A stretch of DNA of 45,395 nt from Chloroflexota bacterium (GTDB taxonomy: Bacteria > Chloroflexota > Anaerolineae > Caldilineales > Caldilineaceae). Of the stretch, positions 37,687 through 45,395 are shown in pieces. Under the pieces are notes generated by a model. It had not been told where the DNA came from, searched no databases, and worked only from the letters and a program-made list of their open reading frames with translations. The stretch lies in NCBI GenBank assembly GCA_024277175.1, contig JAJRVT010000110.1:1-45395 (forward strand). Direction: 5' to 3'. A program made the position numbers and the translations under genes. Position 1 is the first letter of the stretch. Each line of letters begins with the position of its first letter.

Positions 37687-38622
37687 TTACCATTCCACTT
37701 TGAAGAAGCGCGTGTACAAAAATGTGCTCAGCCAAATGAGCACCAGGATCGCCACGCCCAGGGTGGCCGTATAGCCCCATTTGATGAAGACATAGGTCTG
37801 ATAGGTGTAGTAGCTCAGCGTTTCCGTGCGCTGCCCGGGGCCGCCGCTGGTCATGACGTAGATGTAATCGAACAGGCGATAGAGATCGATGATACGGAAA
37901 AGAACGACGATGGCCAGCACATTGCGCATCAGCGGCAGCTTGATCAGCCAGAACTTCTGCCAAGACGACGCTCCGTCCACTTCGGCCGCTTCCAGGGGTT
38001 CGGTGGGCAGGGACTTGAGGCCAGCCAACAGGATCAGGATGCAGAAGGGCGTCCATTGCCAGACCTCGGCCAGGAGAACGCCGATCAGCGCGTACTTCCC
38101 GGTGCCGCCCAGCAACGGCTCCGCCCGGTTGAGGATGCCCGTCCCGTAGAGGATCCAGGAGATGACCCCGAAGTCGCTGTGCTCCAGGAGACGAAACATG
38201 AGGCCAACCACGGCCGGCGGGATGACCATGGGCATGATGATCAATGTCTGCCACAGTCCGCGCAGATAGACGCCCGTATCCAGAAGCAGGGCGATGGCCA
38301 TCCCCAGCGTCAGTTCGACGATCAGGGCCGCGATGCCGAAGGTGAAGGTGACCCGCAGGCTGTTGAGGGCGCGTGCGTCCTGGAAGAGAAAGTTCCAGTT
38401 TTCCAGGCCGACCGGCACAAACCCCCGCACCATGGGATCGAACTCCTTGAAGGAGTTCATGATGTTATAGATGAGGGGATAGACGCTGTATAGCAATAAC
38501 AGCGCCACCGCCGGCGCCAGCCAGATCAGCGGACCCTCGGGCGACCAGAAACGGATGCGCCGACCCTTGCGAACCGGTTTGTTTTCGCCATGTGGAGAAA
38601 GATTCTCAGTTGCTTGCATCAT
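37687..38622 (-). CDS. Sugar ABC transporter permease, MalF-like (CUT1)
   Basis: This 311-residue inner-membrane permease is the first gene of the minus-strand cluster. Helices begin at LIWLAPAVALLLLYSVYPLI. The EAA loop reads TEPLEAAEVDGASSWQKFWL, and YIYVMTSGGPGQRTETLSYY is a conserved MalF-type end. It pairs with the MalG-like permease. It starts near 38622, about 145 bp from the promoter-like sequence at 38788-38816. The same cluster carries no ATPase, so it may share the NBDs of the neighbouring system or use a general MsiK-type ATPase. Confidence 0.92.
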   Translation of the reverse strand: MMQATENLSPHGENKPVRKGRRIRFWSPEGPLIWLAPAVALLLLYSVYPLIYNIMNSFKEFDPMVRGFVPVGLENWNFLFQDARALNSLRVTFTFGIAALIVELTLGMAIALLLDTGVYLRGLWQTLIIMPMVIPPAVVGLMFRLLEHSDFGVISWILYGTGILNRAEPLLGGTGKYALIGVLLAEVWQWTPFCILILLAGLKSLPTEPLEAAEVDGASSWQKFWLIKLPLMRNVLAIVVLFRIIDLYRLFDYIYVMTSGGPGQRTETLSYYTYQTYVFIKWGYTATLGVAILVLIWLSTFLYTRFFKVEW

Positions 38623-38766
38623 TTGCCCAGGTTTACGATTGCTGGCGTCGGGGTGAGGTTAAGTCATGCGCCATCAGATCGCCTACACCGGTCCAGCCGG
38701 TGAAGATCGAGAGTTGTCGGTGAGTCACAAGTAGAGGATTACACGCATACGCACAAATGACAACGG

Positions 38767-38816
38767 TTTGCACAAATTTGCAAACATACATTATCATAAG
38801 CTATATTGGTTGTCAA
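38767..38816 (-). promoter_or_regulatory. Minus-strand promoter with TTTGCA palindromic operator
   Basis: A perfect -35 TTGACA (38816-38811 on the minus strand) lies 17 bp before a -10-like TAATGT (38793-38788). A further GATAAT is 15 bp away. Right after it, TTTGCA (38767-38772) and TGCAAA (38779-38784) form an 18-bp inverted repeat at the expected start site. This position fits repression of the catabolic cluster by the SorC-type regulator. The stretch 38623-38766 has no gene. Confidence 0.6.
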
Positions 38817-38832
38817 GGGGATAAAAAATACC

Positions 38833-38933
38833 GGGTGCATTCGGAGTTGGGGGCGAAATTTACCTGCTTCGAACGTGCCGGGGAGTTCCGAACTCCCCGG
38901 CACATGCCAGCGCCCCCAAATCAGAATGCACCC
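38833..38933. repeat. Nested large palindrome between divergent promoters (family E)
   Basis: Three nested inverted pairs are visible. The outer is GGGTGCATTC (38833-38842) with GAATGCACCC (38924-38933), the middle is GGGGGCG with CGCCCCC, and the inner is GTGCCGGGGAGTT (38875-38887) with AACTCCCCGGCAC (38891-38903). It separates the two divergent promoters. No other copy is in the window. Confidence 0.9.
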
Positions 38934-38984
38934 AAAAATACCTCCAAACAGCCAAGAACCCGAACAGTGACGAAAAAATCTCGC

Positions 38985-39014
38985 TTGACAGTGAGAGAGT
39001 CTATCGTCTATTAT
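38985..39014 (+). promoter_or_regulatory. Plus-strand promoter for the polyol importer operon
   Basis: A perfect -35 TTGACA (38985-38990) is followed, after 18 bp, by TATTAT (39009-39014), five of six matches to the consensus. Transcription would start near 39021, giving a leader of about 160 nt before the binding-protein ATG at 39181. Confidence 0.7.
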
Positions 39015-39180
39015 TGCGCTGAATCCCCAGCAACGGGCCATTCCTCCATCCAGACGCCTGTAAGCGCGTTTTTTTTACAGTCGCATAAACCGCCTGCTGA
39101 CACCGGTTGCCTGCCAGTGACAACTCGACAATTCACCATACCGTTTCTTTCGTACGTGTATTTCAAAAAGGAGAAAACGC

Positions 39181-40737
39181 ATGTCCATCAAGAAGCTCGG
39201 CTCAACGTCTCTGACCCGGCGACAACTGCTCAGAAGCGCGGCGGCTGCGGGCGTCGGCATTTCTGCAAGCGGTCTGCTGGCGGCTTGCGGCGGGGCGGCG
39301 GCTCCCGCCGGCGGGGGGAGCGCCTCTGATGCTGGCGCTGATGCCGGCGCTGACAACCCGCTGGCTGGCAGCAATGAAACCAATATGCAGGGCAAAACAG
39401 TCGCTCTGACGATTGGCGTCATCGCCGGCTGGCCTCCCAGCCAGATCCCCATCGATCTGGCGCCGGATTTTGCGGCCTGGGCCAAGGAGAAGTTTGGCTA
39501 CGACGTGACGATCAGCAAGTCTGAAGCGCCCTTCGCCGCGTTGTTCCAGAAGGTTGCCCCAACGTTGGCAGCCAAATCCACCGAGTTCAACATGTTCATC
39601 TCCGACAGCCAATGGCTGGGCGCTTTGGCCGAGCCGGGCTGGATCGTCAAGGCGGATGACATTTACGCCCTCAACCCAGAGATCGATCTGGAACCCTACT
39701 CCGATCTGGTGCGCAACACCTATCAGATCTACCCGGACGGGTCGGACAATCGCTGGGGCTTCCCACAGATGCCCGACGATCAGGGCGTCTATCTGCGTCT
39801 GGACATGCTCGAGGATCCGGAAGAACAGGCGGCTTTCGAAGCCAAGTATGGCAAGCCCCTGCCCACCACGTACGAAGAGTACGAAAACATGACCATGGAC
39901 GAATTCGAGGAAGTCGTCGCCCATTTCCACCGACCGGATGAGGAGTTCTATGGCACGGCCATCATGCAGAGCAAGGAGTACGACTTCTTCTCCTGTGCGT
40001 GGCATCCTTACGCCTACTCCACCGGCGGCGCGATCTGGGATCCGGAAACCCAACAGATCTGGGATATCCTCAACTCGGACAATAACGTCAAAGCCCTGGA
40101 AGAGTTCAAGCGCTGGCAACAGTACCAAGGGCCGGGGTCGGCGGATTACGGCATCGGCGACATGATCGATCTCTTTACTCAGGGTAAGGTCTTCTCGGCC
40201 TTCCAGTGGCTGGCCGTGGGGCTGTTCATGATCCCGGACGAACTGAAAGGCAAGGTGCTGGCGATTCCCCATCCCAAGTTCATCGGCCCGGACGGCAACC
40301 CGAACATCATCGGCGCCATGGGCGGCCAGCCGTGGGTGGTCAACGCCTTCAACGACGATGATCAAATGCGGGCCTGCGTCGATCTGCTCAAGTGGTGGTA
40401 CACTGATGAAACCCAGGCGAAGTTCCTCGAACGCGGTGGGCTGCCCTGGTCCAAGGCGGCGGTGGAAGCGCCCGGTTTCGAGGAGAGCACCCCGTACGCA
40501 CGCGCGTTCAAGTACATGCTCAGCGACGGCAACTCCCAGGATTTTTGGCACCATCCCAAGTACGCTGAGATGCTGGCCGTCCAGCAGGAAGCCTTCAACG
40601 GTTACGCCACCGGGCAGTACACTGACGCCAAGGCCGTGCTCGATTTCATCGCCGCCAAACAGCAGGCGATCCTCTTCGACGCCGGCACAACGGACATCGC
40701 TCCGCCGGAGGGGTATGAGTCCATGCAACCTGCTTAA
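39181..40737 (+). CDS. Polyol/glycerol-type ABC transporter binding lipoprotein, Tat-exported
   Basis: This 518-residue family 1 binding protein starts MSIKKLGSTSLTRRQLL; TRRQLLRSAAAAGVGISASG is a Tat signal and LLAACGG a lipobox. It reads on through GVIAGWPPSQIPIDLAPDFA and DNRWGFPQMPDDQGVYLRLD. Its length and the operon layout (binding protein, two permeases, small membrane protein, two ATPases) resemble the GlpV protein of the GlpSTPQUV glycerol importer. AAAGGAGA lies 8 nt before the ATG. Glycerol itself is not proved; a C4 or C5 polyol or sugar acid is equally possible. Confidence 0.88.
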   Translation: MSIKKLGSTSLTRRQLLRSAAAAGVGISASGLLAACGGAAAPAGGGSASDAGADAGADNPLAGSNETNMQGKTVALTIGVIAGWPPSQIPIDLAPDFAAWAKEKFGYDVTISKSEAPFAALFQKVAPTLAAKSTEFNMFISDSQWLGALAEPGWIVKADDIYALNPEIDLEPYSDLVRNTYQIYPDGSDNRWGFPQMPDDQGVYLRLDMLEDPEEQAAFEAKYGKPLPTTYEEYENMTMDEFEEVVAHFHRPDEEFYGTAIMQSKEYDFFSCAWHPYAYSTGGAIWDPETQQIWDILNSDNNVKALEEFKRWQQYQGPGSADYGIGDMIDLFTQGKVFSAFQWLAVGLFMIPDELKGKVLAIPHPKFIGPDGNPNIIGAMGGQPWVVNAFNDDDQMRACVDLLKWWYTDETQAKFLERGGLPWSKAAVEAPGFEESTPYARAFKYMLSDGNSQDFWHHPKYAEMLAVQQEAFNGYATGQYTDAKAVLDFIAAKQQAILFDAGTTDIAPPEGYESMQPA

Positions 40738-40760
40738 ACTGAAAACGCTTTGAGATCATG

Positions 40761-40825
40761 AGATTGAGGAGATTGGAGATTGACGCTCGACCCGAGAGCC
40801 ATCAATCTCCCAATCTCCTCAATCT
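40761..40825. repeat. Intergenic hairpin, family D (copy 2)
   Basis: AGATTGAGGAGATTGG (40761 on) and CCAATCTCCTCAATCT (to 40825) pair almost perfectly; the loop contains GACGCTCGACC. It is the reverse orientation of the copy at 1063-1134. It lies between the binding-protein gene and the first permease. Confidence 0.85.
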
Positions 40826-40911
40826 CCAAATCGATCAGGGAATATCCGCGTTCCAATCGCCCCCTGAGTAGTAGCTATTTTGGACGCACCCAAATAAGTA
40901 CAGGGATCTCC

Positions 40912-41865
40912 ATGAGTATTATCGAAGAACATGAAATTGCGCTGACCCAAACCACCGCAGCACAGCCTAAGATGAGGACGAGCGATAAGTTATTTCCTAT
41001 CGCGTTGCTGACGCCTGTTCTGCTGTTCTTTATCATCCTGAACGTGGTTCCCACGCTGTGGATGCTTGGGCTAAGCTTTTACAAATTTACGCTTATGTCG
41101 TTGGATCCGCCCAAATTTATCGGCCTGGATAATTACATACGCATCTACAATGATCCCTCGTTCTGGCACGGCTTTGGCCGCACATTCCGTTTCATGGTCC
41201 TGGCCGTCGCCTTCGAGACGGTGTTGGGCGGGGCGATTGGTTTCCTTTTCTGGGGCAGCGCCAATATGCCCGGACGCCGGGTGGCGCTGACCATGCTCTT
41301 TGCGCCCATGATCATCACGCCCGTGGCCAGCGGCCTTTTTTACCGCCTCATCTACGATCCGACCTTTGGCGTGGCCAACTATCTGCTGGAAAATGTCATT
41401 GGCTACAAGATCGACTTTCTCACCAATGTGCGCTGGGCTTTTCCCGCCGTCCTCTTCGTGGATATCTGGATGTGGACGCCGTTTATGATATTGATGACGC
41501 TGGCGGCCTTGGGATCGGTGCCCAAGGCGGAGATGGAGGCGGCGGAGGTGGATCGCCTTTCGTGGCCTCAGCGCTTCCGATATGTGATCCTGCCCCACGC
41601 CAAGTTTATTTTGATGCTAGGCATTCTGTTGCGCACCATCGACGCCTTCAAAACCATGGATTTGGTCTTTCTCATGACCAACGGCGGCCCCGGCAGCATC
41701 ACCGAACTGATCGCCGTGGCCCTCTATCGCTACGCGTTCGCCAGCCTGAACATCGGCTTCTCGTCGGCGCTGGCCGTGTTGTTGTTGATCGTGGCCATCG
41801 CATTCACGTCCGTCTATCTTTACATCCTCAATCTTCGCCGTAGCAGCGAGGCGCCAACAGGATAA
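40912..41865 (+). CDS. ABC transporter permease, MalF-like
   Basis: This 317-residue permease starts MSIIEEHEIALTQTTAAQPK, with AGGGA before ATG 40912. Six helices are seen, the first LFPIALLTPVLLFFIILNVV. The EAA loop is PKAEMEAAEVDRLSWPQRFR, then YVILPHAKFILMLGILLRTI. The conserved end VFLMTNGGPGSITELIAVAL is MalF/UgpA type. It would pair with the permease encoded next, which carries an internal stop. Upstream codons in the same frame fall in the family D hairpin and are not taken as coding. Confidence 0.92.
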   Translation: MSIIEEHEIALTQTTAAQPKMRTSDKLFPIALLTPVLLFFIILNVVPTLWMLGLSFYKFTLMSLDPPKFIGLDNYIRIYNDPSFWHGFGRTFRFMVLAVAFETVLGGAIGFLFWGSANMPGRRVALTMLFAPMIITPVASGLFYRLIYDPTFGVANYLLENVIGYKIDFLTNVRWAFPAVLFVDIWMWTPFMILMTLAALGSVPKAEMEAAEVDRLSWPQRFRYVILPHAKFILMLGILLRTIDAFKTMDLVFLMTNGGPGSITELIAVALYRYAFASLNIGFSSALAVLLLIVAIAFTSVYLYILNLRRSSEAPTG

Positions 41866-41871
41866 TCCATC

Positions 41872-42708
41872 ATGCAAGTACACCCGATTCGAACCCGTCT
41901 GTATTATGCTGCGCTGTGGCTGGTGGCCATCCTCTTCTTTCTGCCAATTTTGTGGATCATTTTGGCTGCGCTCAAGACCAACAGCGACATCCTGGCCTAT
42001 CCGCCCAAATGGATCTTCACGCCCACGCTGGATAACTTCAAGCGCATCATCGCCGAAAAGAACAATGTCAGCTACTTCATCAACAGCGTGTTGATTTCGG
42101 TGATATCAGTGGCCGTGGCCATCATCGTCTCCTTTCTGGCGGCCTATAGCTTTTCGCGCTTTAAGCCTGCGGCCACCGATTTTCTCATGTTTCTGCTGCT
42201 TTAGACGCGCATGGTTCCCGGCGCGGCCGCAGTGATTCCGCTCTTTCAGCTTTTCAACCTGCTGGGCCTGAAGGACACGTTCCTGGGCGCGATCCTGCTC
42301 TATGGCTCATTCAGTATCCCTTTCTCCGTGTGGATTCTGAAGGGCTTCATCGATGGCGTCTCGCCCCGCTATGACGAGACCGGGTTCGTCAACGGAGCAT
42401 CGCGGCTGCATGTGCTCTTCCGGGTTGTGCTGCCTCAGGTCTTCCCAGGTATCATCGCCGCCTTCATCTTCAACCTGATTTTCGTCTGGAATGAATTCCT
42501 CTTTAACTATATCATCGGCGGCCCCAAGACCCAGATGATCCCCTACGCATTGGCGGTGGGACTGGTCAATGCCGGCGGCAACGTGGATTGGGCCTATGTG
42601 TCATCGCTCTCCATCGCCTATATGATCCTGCCCATTATCGCTATTTTCCTCTTCCAGCGTTTCCTGCTGGTTGGCATGACCTTCGGCACAGTGCGAGGGG
42701 AGGTGTAA
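41872..42708 (+). pseudogene. ABC transporter permease, MalG-like, interrupted by in-frame TAG
   Basis: The frame starts at ATG 41872 (MQVHPIRTRLYYAALW) and runs 110 codons to TAG at 42202-42204, after FLMFLLL. The same frame continues without shift as TRMVPGAAAVIPLFQLFNLL and ends normally at 42708. Read through, it gives 278 codons, the normal MalG length, with the EAA loop (SPRYDETGFVNGASRLHVLF) in the second half. MalG relatives often have Ser-Gln-Arg or Gln-Thr-Arg before Met at this point, so CAG to TAG is likely. Either the subunit is lost, the two halves work as separate chains (the second from ATG 42211), or the TAG is read through. All surrounding genes are intact. Confidence 0.88.
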
Positions 42709-42712
42709 CGTC

Positions 42713-43000
42713 ATGAGTGGAACCAAACGCCCATTTGCAGCGGCCGTCCAATTTGCACTCGTCATCCTGCTGTTGATCAGCCTGATCATGATGGGGCAAC
42801 AGATGAGTATGAAGATCTATCAGGCCGGGATGATTCTACTGGTGCTCGCCACCTTTTCCCAGATCGCCTTTGGGAATATCCCGCCTACGGCCAATTTCGC
42901 CCAGTCCATGCGGCTCTATGCCATCTACATCGGCATCACCGTCGCGCTATTCGTCATCAGCATCCTGCTGGCGCCTTTTCTGGTCCAGCTCGGCCGATAA
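42713..43000 (+). CDS. Small integral membrane protein of the polyol importer (GlpU-like position)
   Basis: This 95-residue protein has three hydrophobic helices (AAVQFALVILLLISLIMMG, MILLVLATFSQIAFGN, LYAIYIGITVALFVISILL) and a short basic start MSGTKRPF. GGGAGGTG, inside the end of the permease gene, is its ribosome site. It stands between the permeases and the two ATPases, the same place as GlpU in the rhizobial GlpSTPQUV system. Sequence homology to GlpU was not testable. It may stabilise the permease pair. The function is unknown. Confidence 0.7.
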   Translation: MSGTKRPFAAAVQFALVILLLISLIMMGQQMSMKIYQAGMILLVLATFSQIAFGNIPPTANFAQSMRLYAIYIGITVALFVISILLAPFLVQLGR

Positions 43001-43035
43001 GCCGGCGCTGATTCACTACAGAAGCCGATCTCACA

Positions 43036-44154
43036 ATGAACATTGTTGAATTTCAGCATATCGCCAAAAGCTATGGCGCAACCAGCGTTCTGAGCGATAT
43101 CAATCTGACGGTTGAAACGGGAGACTTCATGGTGGTCTTCGGCCGGCCAACCAGCGGCAAATCCGTGCTCGTGCGCCTGCTCACCGGATTGGAGCGGCCG
43201 GACCAGGGACGGATCCTGCTGCGCGGGACCGATATCACCTACGCTTCTCCGGGGGAGCGCAACATCGGGTATGTTCCCCAGTCCTTCGCCCTTTATCCTC
43301 ACCTGAGCGTCTACGCCAATATCGCCTATCCGCTAAAACTGGCCAAGGCGTCCAAGGCCGAGACCGACGCTGCCGTGCAGCGGGCGTCTGAGTTGCTGGG
43401 CATCAGCGACCTGCTCAAACGTAAGCCTGATCAACTGAGCGGCGGACAGAAACAGCGGGTGGCTATCGCTCGCGGGCTGGTCAAACAGACTAACCTCTAC
43501 GTGCTGGATGATCCGTTGGTTGGGTTGGATTTCAAACTGCGCGAGCGGTTGATCGACGATTTGAAACGGACCCAGGAAACTCTGGGCGTGACCTTTCTCT
43601 ACACCACGTCCGATGCGGTCGAGGCCATGATGCTGGCCAGCAACATCGCGGTGATGGACGCCGGCGTGATCGCTGAATCCGGGCCGCCAGAGCAACTCTA
43701 CACCATACCTATGCGCGCGCAGAGTATGAAACACATCGGCTTCCCCCAGGCCAATTTCCTCGATGGAACGCTCTCCCCCGGCGACGGAGGGTCAGGGATC
43801 AAGACCGCGCTCTTCGAGACGGGGGTGACGTTCACGGCGGACGAAACGGAGGTAGTCGCAGATGGACAGTCGGTGACGGTCGGCATTCGTCCCGAACATA
43901 TCCTGATCGGCGAAGACGCGCCGCCGGGTGCGATCCGCACCACCGCCAAGGTGCTGCTGCGCGAAGATCTCGGCGGGGAGGAGATCGTCTATCTGAACGC
44001 AGAGGGGATTTTGCTCACAACCGTTCTCATCGGTGGCGATGATGTCCTGACGTCGGTCGATATCGATCAGATCATCCCGATCTGGATGAAGCCGTCCGAC
44101 ATGGTGATCTTTGCAAACGATCAACGGATTGGCGTGGGAAACGCAATAACATAA
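43036..44154 (+). CDS. ABC transporter ATPase 1, signature motif intact but catalytic Glu and H-loop His replaced
   Basis: This 372-residue NBD with a C-terminal MalK-like regulatory OB domain has a normal Walker A GRPTSGKSV (36-43), Q-loop Gln82 and signature LSGGQKQRVAIAR (134-138 core). Walker B is LYVLDDP, so the catalytic Glu position is Asp159. The switch (H-loop) reads YTTSDAVEAM, with Ser192 where Thr-His-Asp is expected. It therefore should not hydrolyse ATP with its own Walker B, yet can supply LSGGQ to a partner. The OB domain ends with VTVGIRPEHILIG. It starts 35 bp after the small membrane protein and 18 bp before the second ATPase. Confidence 0.93.
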   Translation: MNIVEFQHIAKSYGATSVLSDINLTVETGDFMVVFGRPTSGKSVLVRLLTGLERPDQGRILLRGTDITYASPGERNIGYVPQSFALYPHLSVYANIAYPLKLAKASKAETDAAVQRASELLGISDLLKRKPDQLSGGQKQRVAIARGLVKQTNLYVLDDPLVGLDFKLRERLIDDLKRTQETLGVTFLYTTSDAVEAMMLASNIAVMDAGVIAESGPPEQLYTIPMRAQSMKHIGFPQANFLDGTLSPGDGGSGIKTALFETGVTFTADETEVVADGQSVTVGIRPEHILIGEDAPPGAIRTTAKVLLREDLGGEEIVYLNAEGILLTTVLIGGDDVLTSVDIDQIIPIWMKPSDMVIFANDQRIGVGNAIT

Positions 44155-44172
44155 TACAGAAAGAGCAGACTC

Positions 44173-45276
44173 GTGCTTGACATTCGAGTGGAGAATTTAC
44201 ACAAGGAATTTGGAAGCGACGTGGTCGCGGTGGACAACTTGACCATGACCTTTCCCGCGGGGACGACCACTTGCCTGCTGGGACCGTCCGGCTGCGGCAA
44301 GACCACGCTCATGCGCATCATCGCCGGACTGGAGCGGCCCACCCGAGGCGACGTTTATTTTGGCGATGAACGCGTCACCAACTTCACCACCCACAATCGC
44401 AACATTGGCATGGTGTTTCAATATCCGGTCGTCTATCGCGGCATCGACGTGCGCCAGAACATTGAACTGCCGCTGCGCCGGGAGAAGCTGTCCAAGGCGG
44501 AACGGGCCAAACGGGTCGACGAGGTCATCGAACTGCTGGAGATGGGCGACAGCATCCACAGGAATATGAACGAACTGGACAATGGCACCCGTCAAAAGGT
44601 GGCCGTGGCGCGCACGTTGGCCCGCCGCCCCCGGATCATTCTTTTCGATGAGCCGATCACCAACGTGGACATCAACGCCAAGCTCCAGCTTAAACGCGCG
44701 CTCAAAGAACTGATCGTGCGCCTCAACCAGACCATCATCTACGTCACCCACGACCAGACGGAAGCCATGACCCTGGCCGACAAGATCGCCCTGATGCGGG
44801 ACGGGGCCATCGTCCAGTACGCCGCGCCCCGGGAGCTTTACAACTACCCGGACGACGCTTTCGGCGCCTGGTTCCTGGGCAACCCCGGCATGAACTTTTT
44901 TGAGCATCTCTTCGATAATGCCGATGAAACCGCCACCGTGCAAACTCCGCTTTTCCCCAGCCCCATCCGGCTGCGGGGCGTCGACGCCGCGGACCAGCAG
45001 ATTACGCTTGGCATCCGCCCGGAGCAGGTCAAGATCAGCTTGAAGCAGGCGCCTGCGTACACCCCCTGCATCGTTCAGGATAAAGTCGTTGTGACCGGCG
45101 GTCAGTATTTGTTGAGCCTCCAAGTGGGCGAGCAAACGTTGAAGGTCAAAGCGCCTGCCCAGACCGGACGCCACGTCAAAGAGCATGTCTGGATGAAATT
45201 GCCCCTTGAGCACATGCACATCTTCGCCCAGGGCAAACGCCAGTCGAACGCACGCCTGGAGTTGGTGGATGCGTAG
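44173..45276 (+). CDS. ABC transporter ATPase 2, catalytic motifs intact but signature LSGGQ degenerate
   Basis: This 367-residue NBD plus OB domain has Walker A GPSGCGKTT (37-44), Q-loop Gln83, Walker B ILFDEP (Asp159-Glu160) and H-loop VTHDQTEAM (His193), all canonical. The signature motif, however, is LDNGTRQKVAVART (residues 135-139) instead of LSGGQ. It is the mirror image of the other ATPase, so the pair should form a heterodimer with one good site. The GTG start is at 44173; no strong ribosome site is seen. The C-terminal OB part contains ITLGIRPEQVKISLKQA. Its last codons GTG-GAT-GCG-TAG are the first bases of the tandem repeat that follows. Confidence 0.93.
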   Translation: MLDIRVENLHKEFGSDVVAVDNLTMTFPAGTTTCLLGPSGCGKTTLMRIIAGLERPTRGDVYFGDERVTNFTTHNRNIGMVFQYPVVYRGIDVRQNIELPLRREKLSKAERAKRVDEVIELLEMGDSIHRNMNELDNGTRQKVAVARTLARRPRIILFDEPITNVDINAKLQLKRALKELIVRLNQTIIYVTHDQTEAMTLADKIALMRDGAIVQYAAPRELYNYPDDAFGAWFLGNPGMNFFEHLFDNADETATVQTPLFPSPIRLRGVDAADQQITLGIRPEQVKISLKQAPAYTPCIVQDKVVVTGGQYLLSLQVGEQTLKVKAPAQTGRHVKEHVWMKLPLEHMHIFAQGKRQSNARLELVDA

Positions 45277-45395
45277 GTGCGGTTTGTAACCGCACAATTC
45301 CCGACAGACCAGATCGTGCGGGTGGATGCGTAGGTGCGGTTTGTAACCGCACAATTCCCGACAGACCAGATCGTGCGGGTGGATGCGTAGGTGCG
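45265..45395. repeat. 57-bp tandem repeat with family C hairpins
   Basis: The unit starts GTGGATGCGTAGGTGCGG and ends CAGATCGTGCGG; copies begin at 45265, 45322 and 45379, the last cut by the window end. Each carries GTGCGGTTTGTAACCGCAC, a hairpin like family C. The first 12 bases of the unit are the last three codons and stop of the ATPase gene. The window ends here, so this may be a contig edge. Confidence 0.9.

Noticed and set aside
41872-41920. GGGTTCGAATC on the minus strand, like a tRNA T-arm.
   Set aside because: The stems on either side do not pair and no acceptor or anticodon arm is present; it lies in the start of a permease gene.

Overview
The window reads as a GC-rich bacterial chromosome fragment, most likely from the Chloroflexota (Anaerolineae or Caldilineae type). 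This is an inference, because there is no rRNA or other phylogenetic marker beyond metG. It rests on the gene styles: a giant LuxR/MalT-like ATPase fused to a BTAD regulator, a DUF5317-type membrane protein, an NHLP-type leader protein, Tat-exported lipoprotein sugar-binding proteins, and many intergenic hairpin repeats. No tRNA, rRNA, CRISPR array or complete insertion sequence was seen. A truncated transposase-like start lies at the left edge.

Left part (1-8.5 kb). A methyltransferase and a polar amino-acid ABC importer (two permeases and a lipoprotein, no ATPase) form a tightly overlapping minus-strand operon. Next come a radical SAM protein interrupted near its end by an in-frame TGA and a GT87-like membrane mannosyltransferase on the plus strand. 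A small minus-strand island follows: a response regulator with no output domain, a 121-bp tandem repeat that encodes overlapping short peptides, an NHLP-like leader protein, a DUF5317-like protein and a 45-residue membrane peptide.

Middle (8.5-25 kb). The giant regulator sits behind a clear terminator and is preceded by a 31-codon ORF with a Gly-Gly motif. Housekeeping genes follow: an MBL-fold hydrolase, a thioesterase, E3 and E2 of a 2-oxoacid dehydrogenase, an Ntn-hydrolase asparaginase, a GT39/DUF2142-like membrane protein, metG, an aldo/keto reductase, a TetR regulator and a MazG-like pyrophosphohydrolase.

Right part (24.7-45.4 kb). This is a catabolic island read divergently from about 38.7-39.0 kb. 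The minus-strand arm of 13 genes runs: CUT1 permeases, binding protein, two SDR dehydrogenases, PfkB kinase, RuBisCO-like protein, cupin, DhaK, DhaL, FGGY kinase, SorC regulator, gpsA. The plus-strand arm is a second, glycerol/polyol-type importer: binding protein, permease, a permease split by an in-frame TAG, a small membrane protein and two different ATPases. The two ATPases have complementary degenerate motifs, which predicts a heterodimer with one working ATP site. The island looks like a route for an unusual polyol or branched sugar acid: uptake, oxidation by SDRs, phosphorylation by PfkB, C-C chemistry by the RuBisCO-like protein and entry into C3/C4 metabolism through DhaKL. The nearest known logic is apiose/apionate (3-oxo-isoapionate) catabolism, but the gene set is not the described one.

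At least five families of imperfect palindromes are scattered between genes. Several copies supply the stop codon of a neighbouring gene. A 57-bp tandem repeat closes the window and copies the last codons of the final gene.
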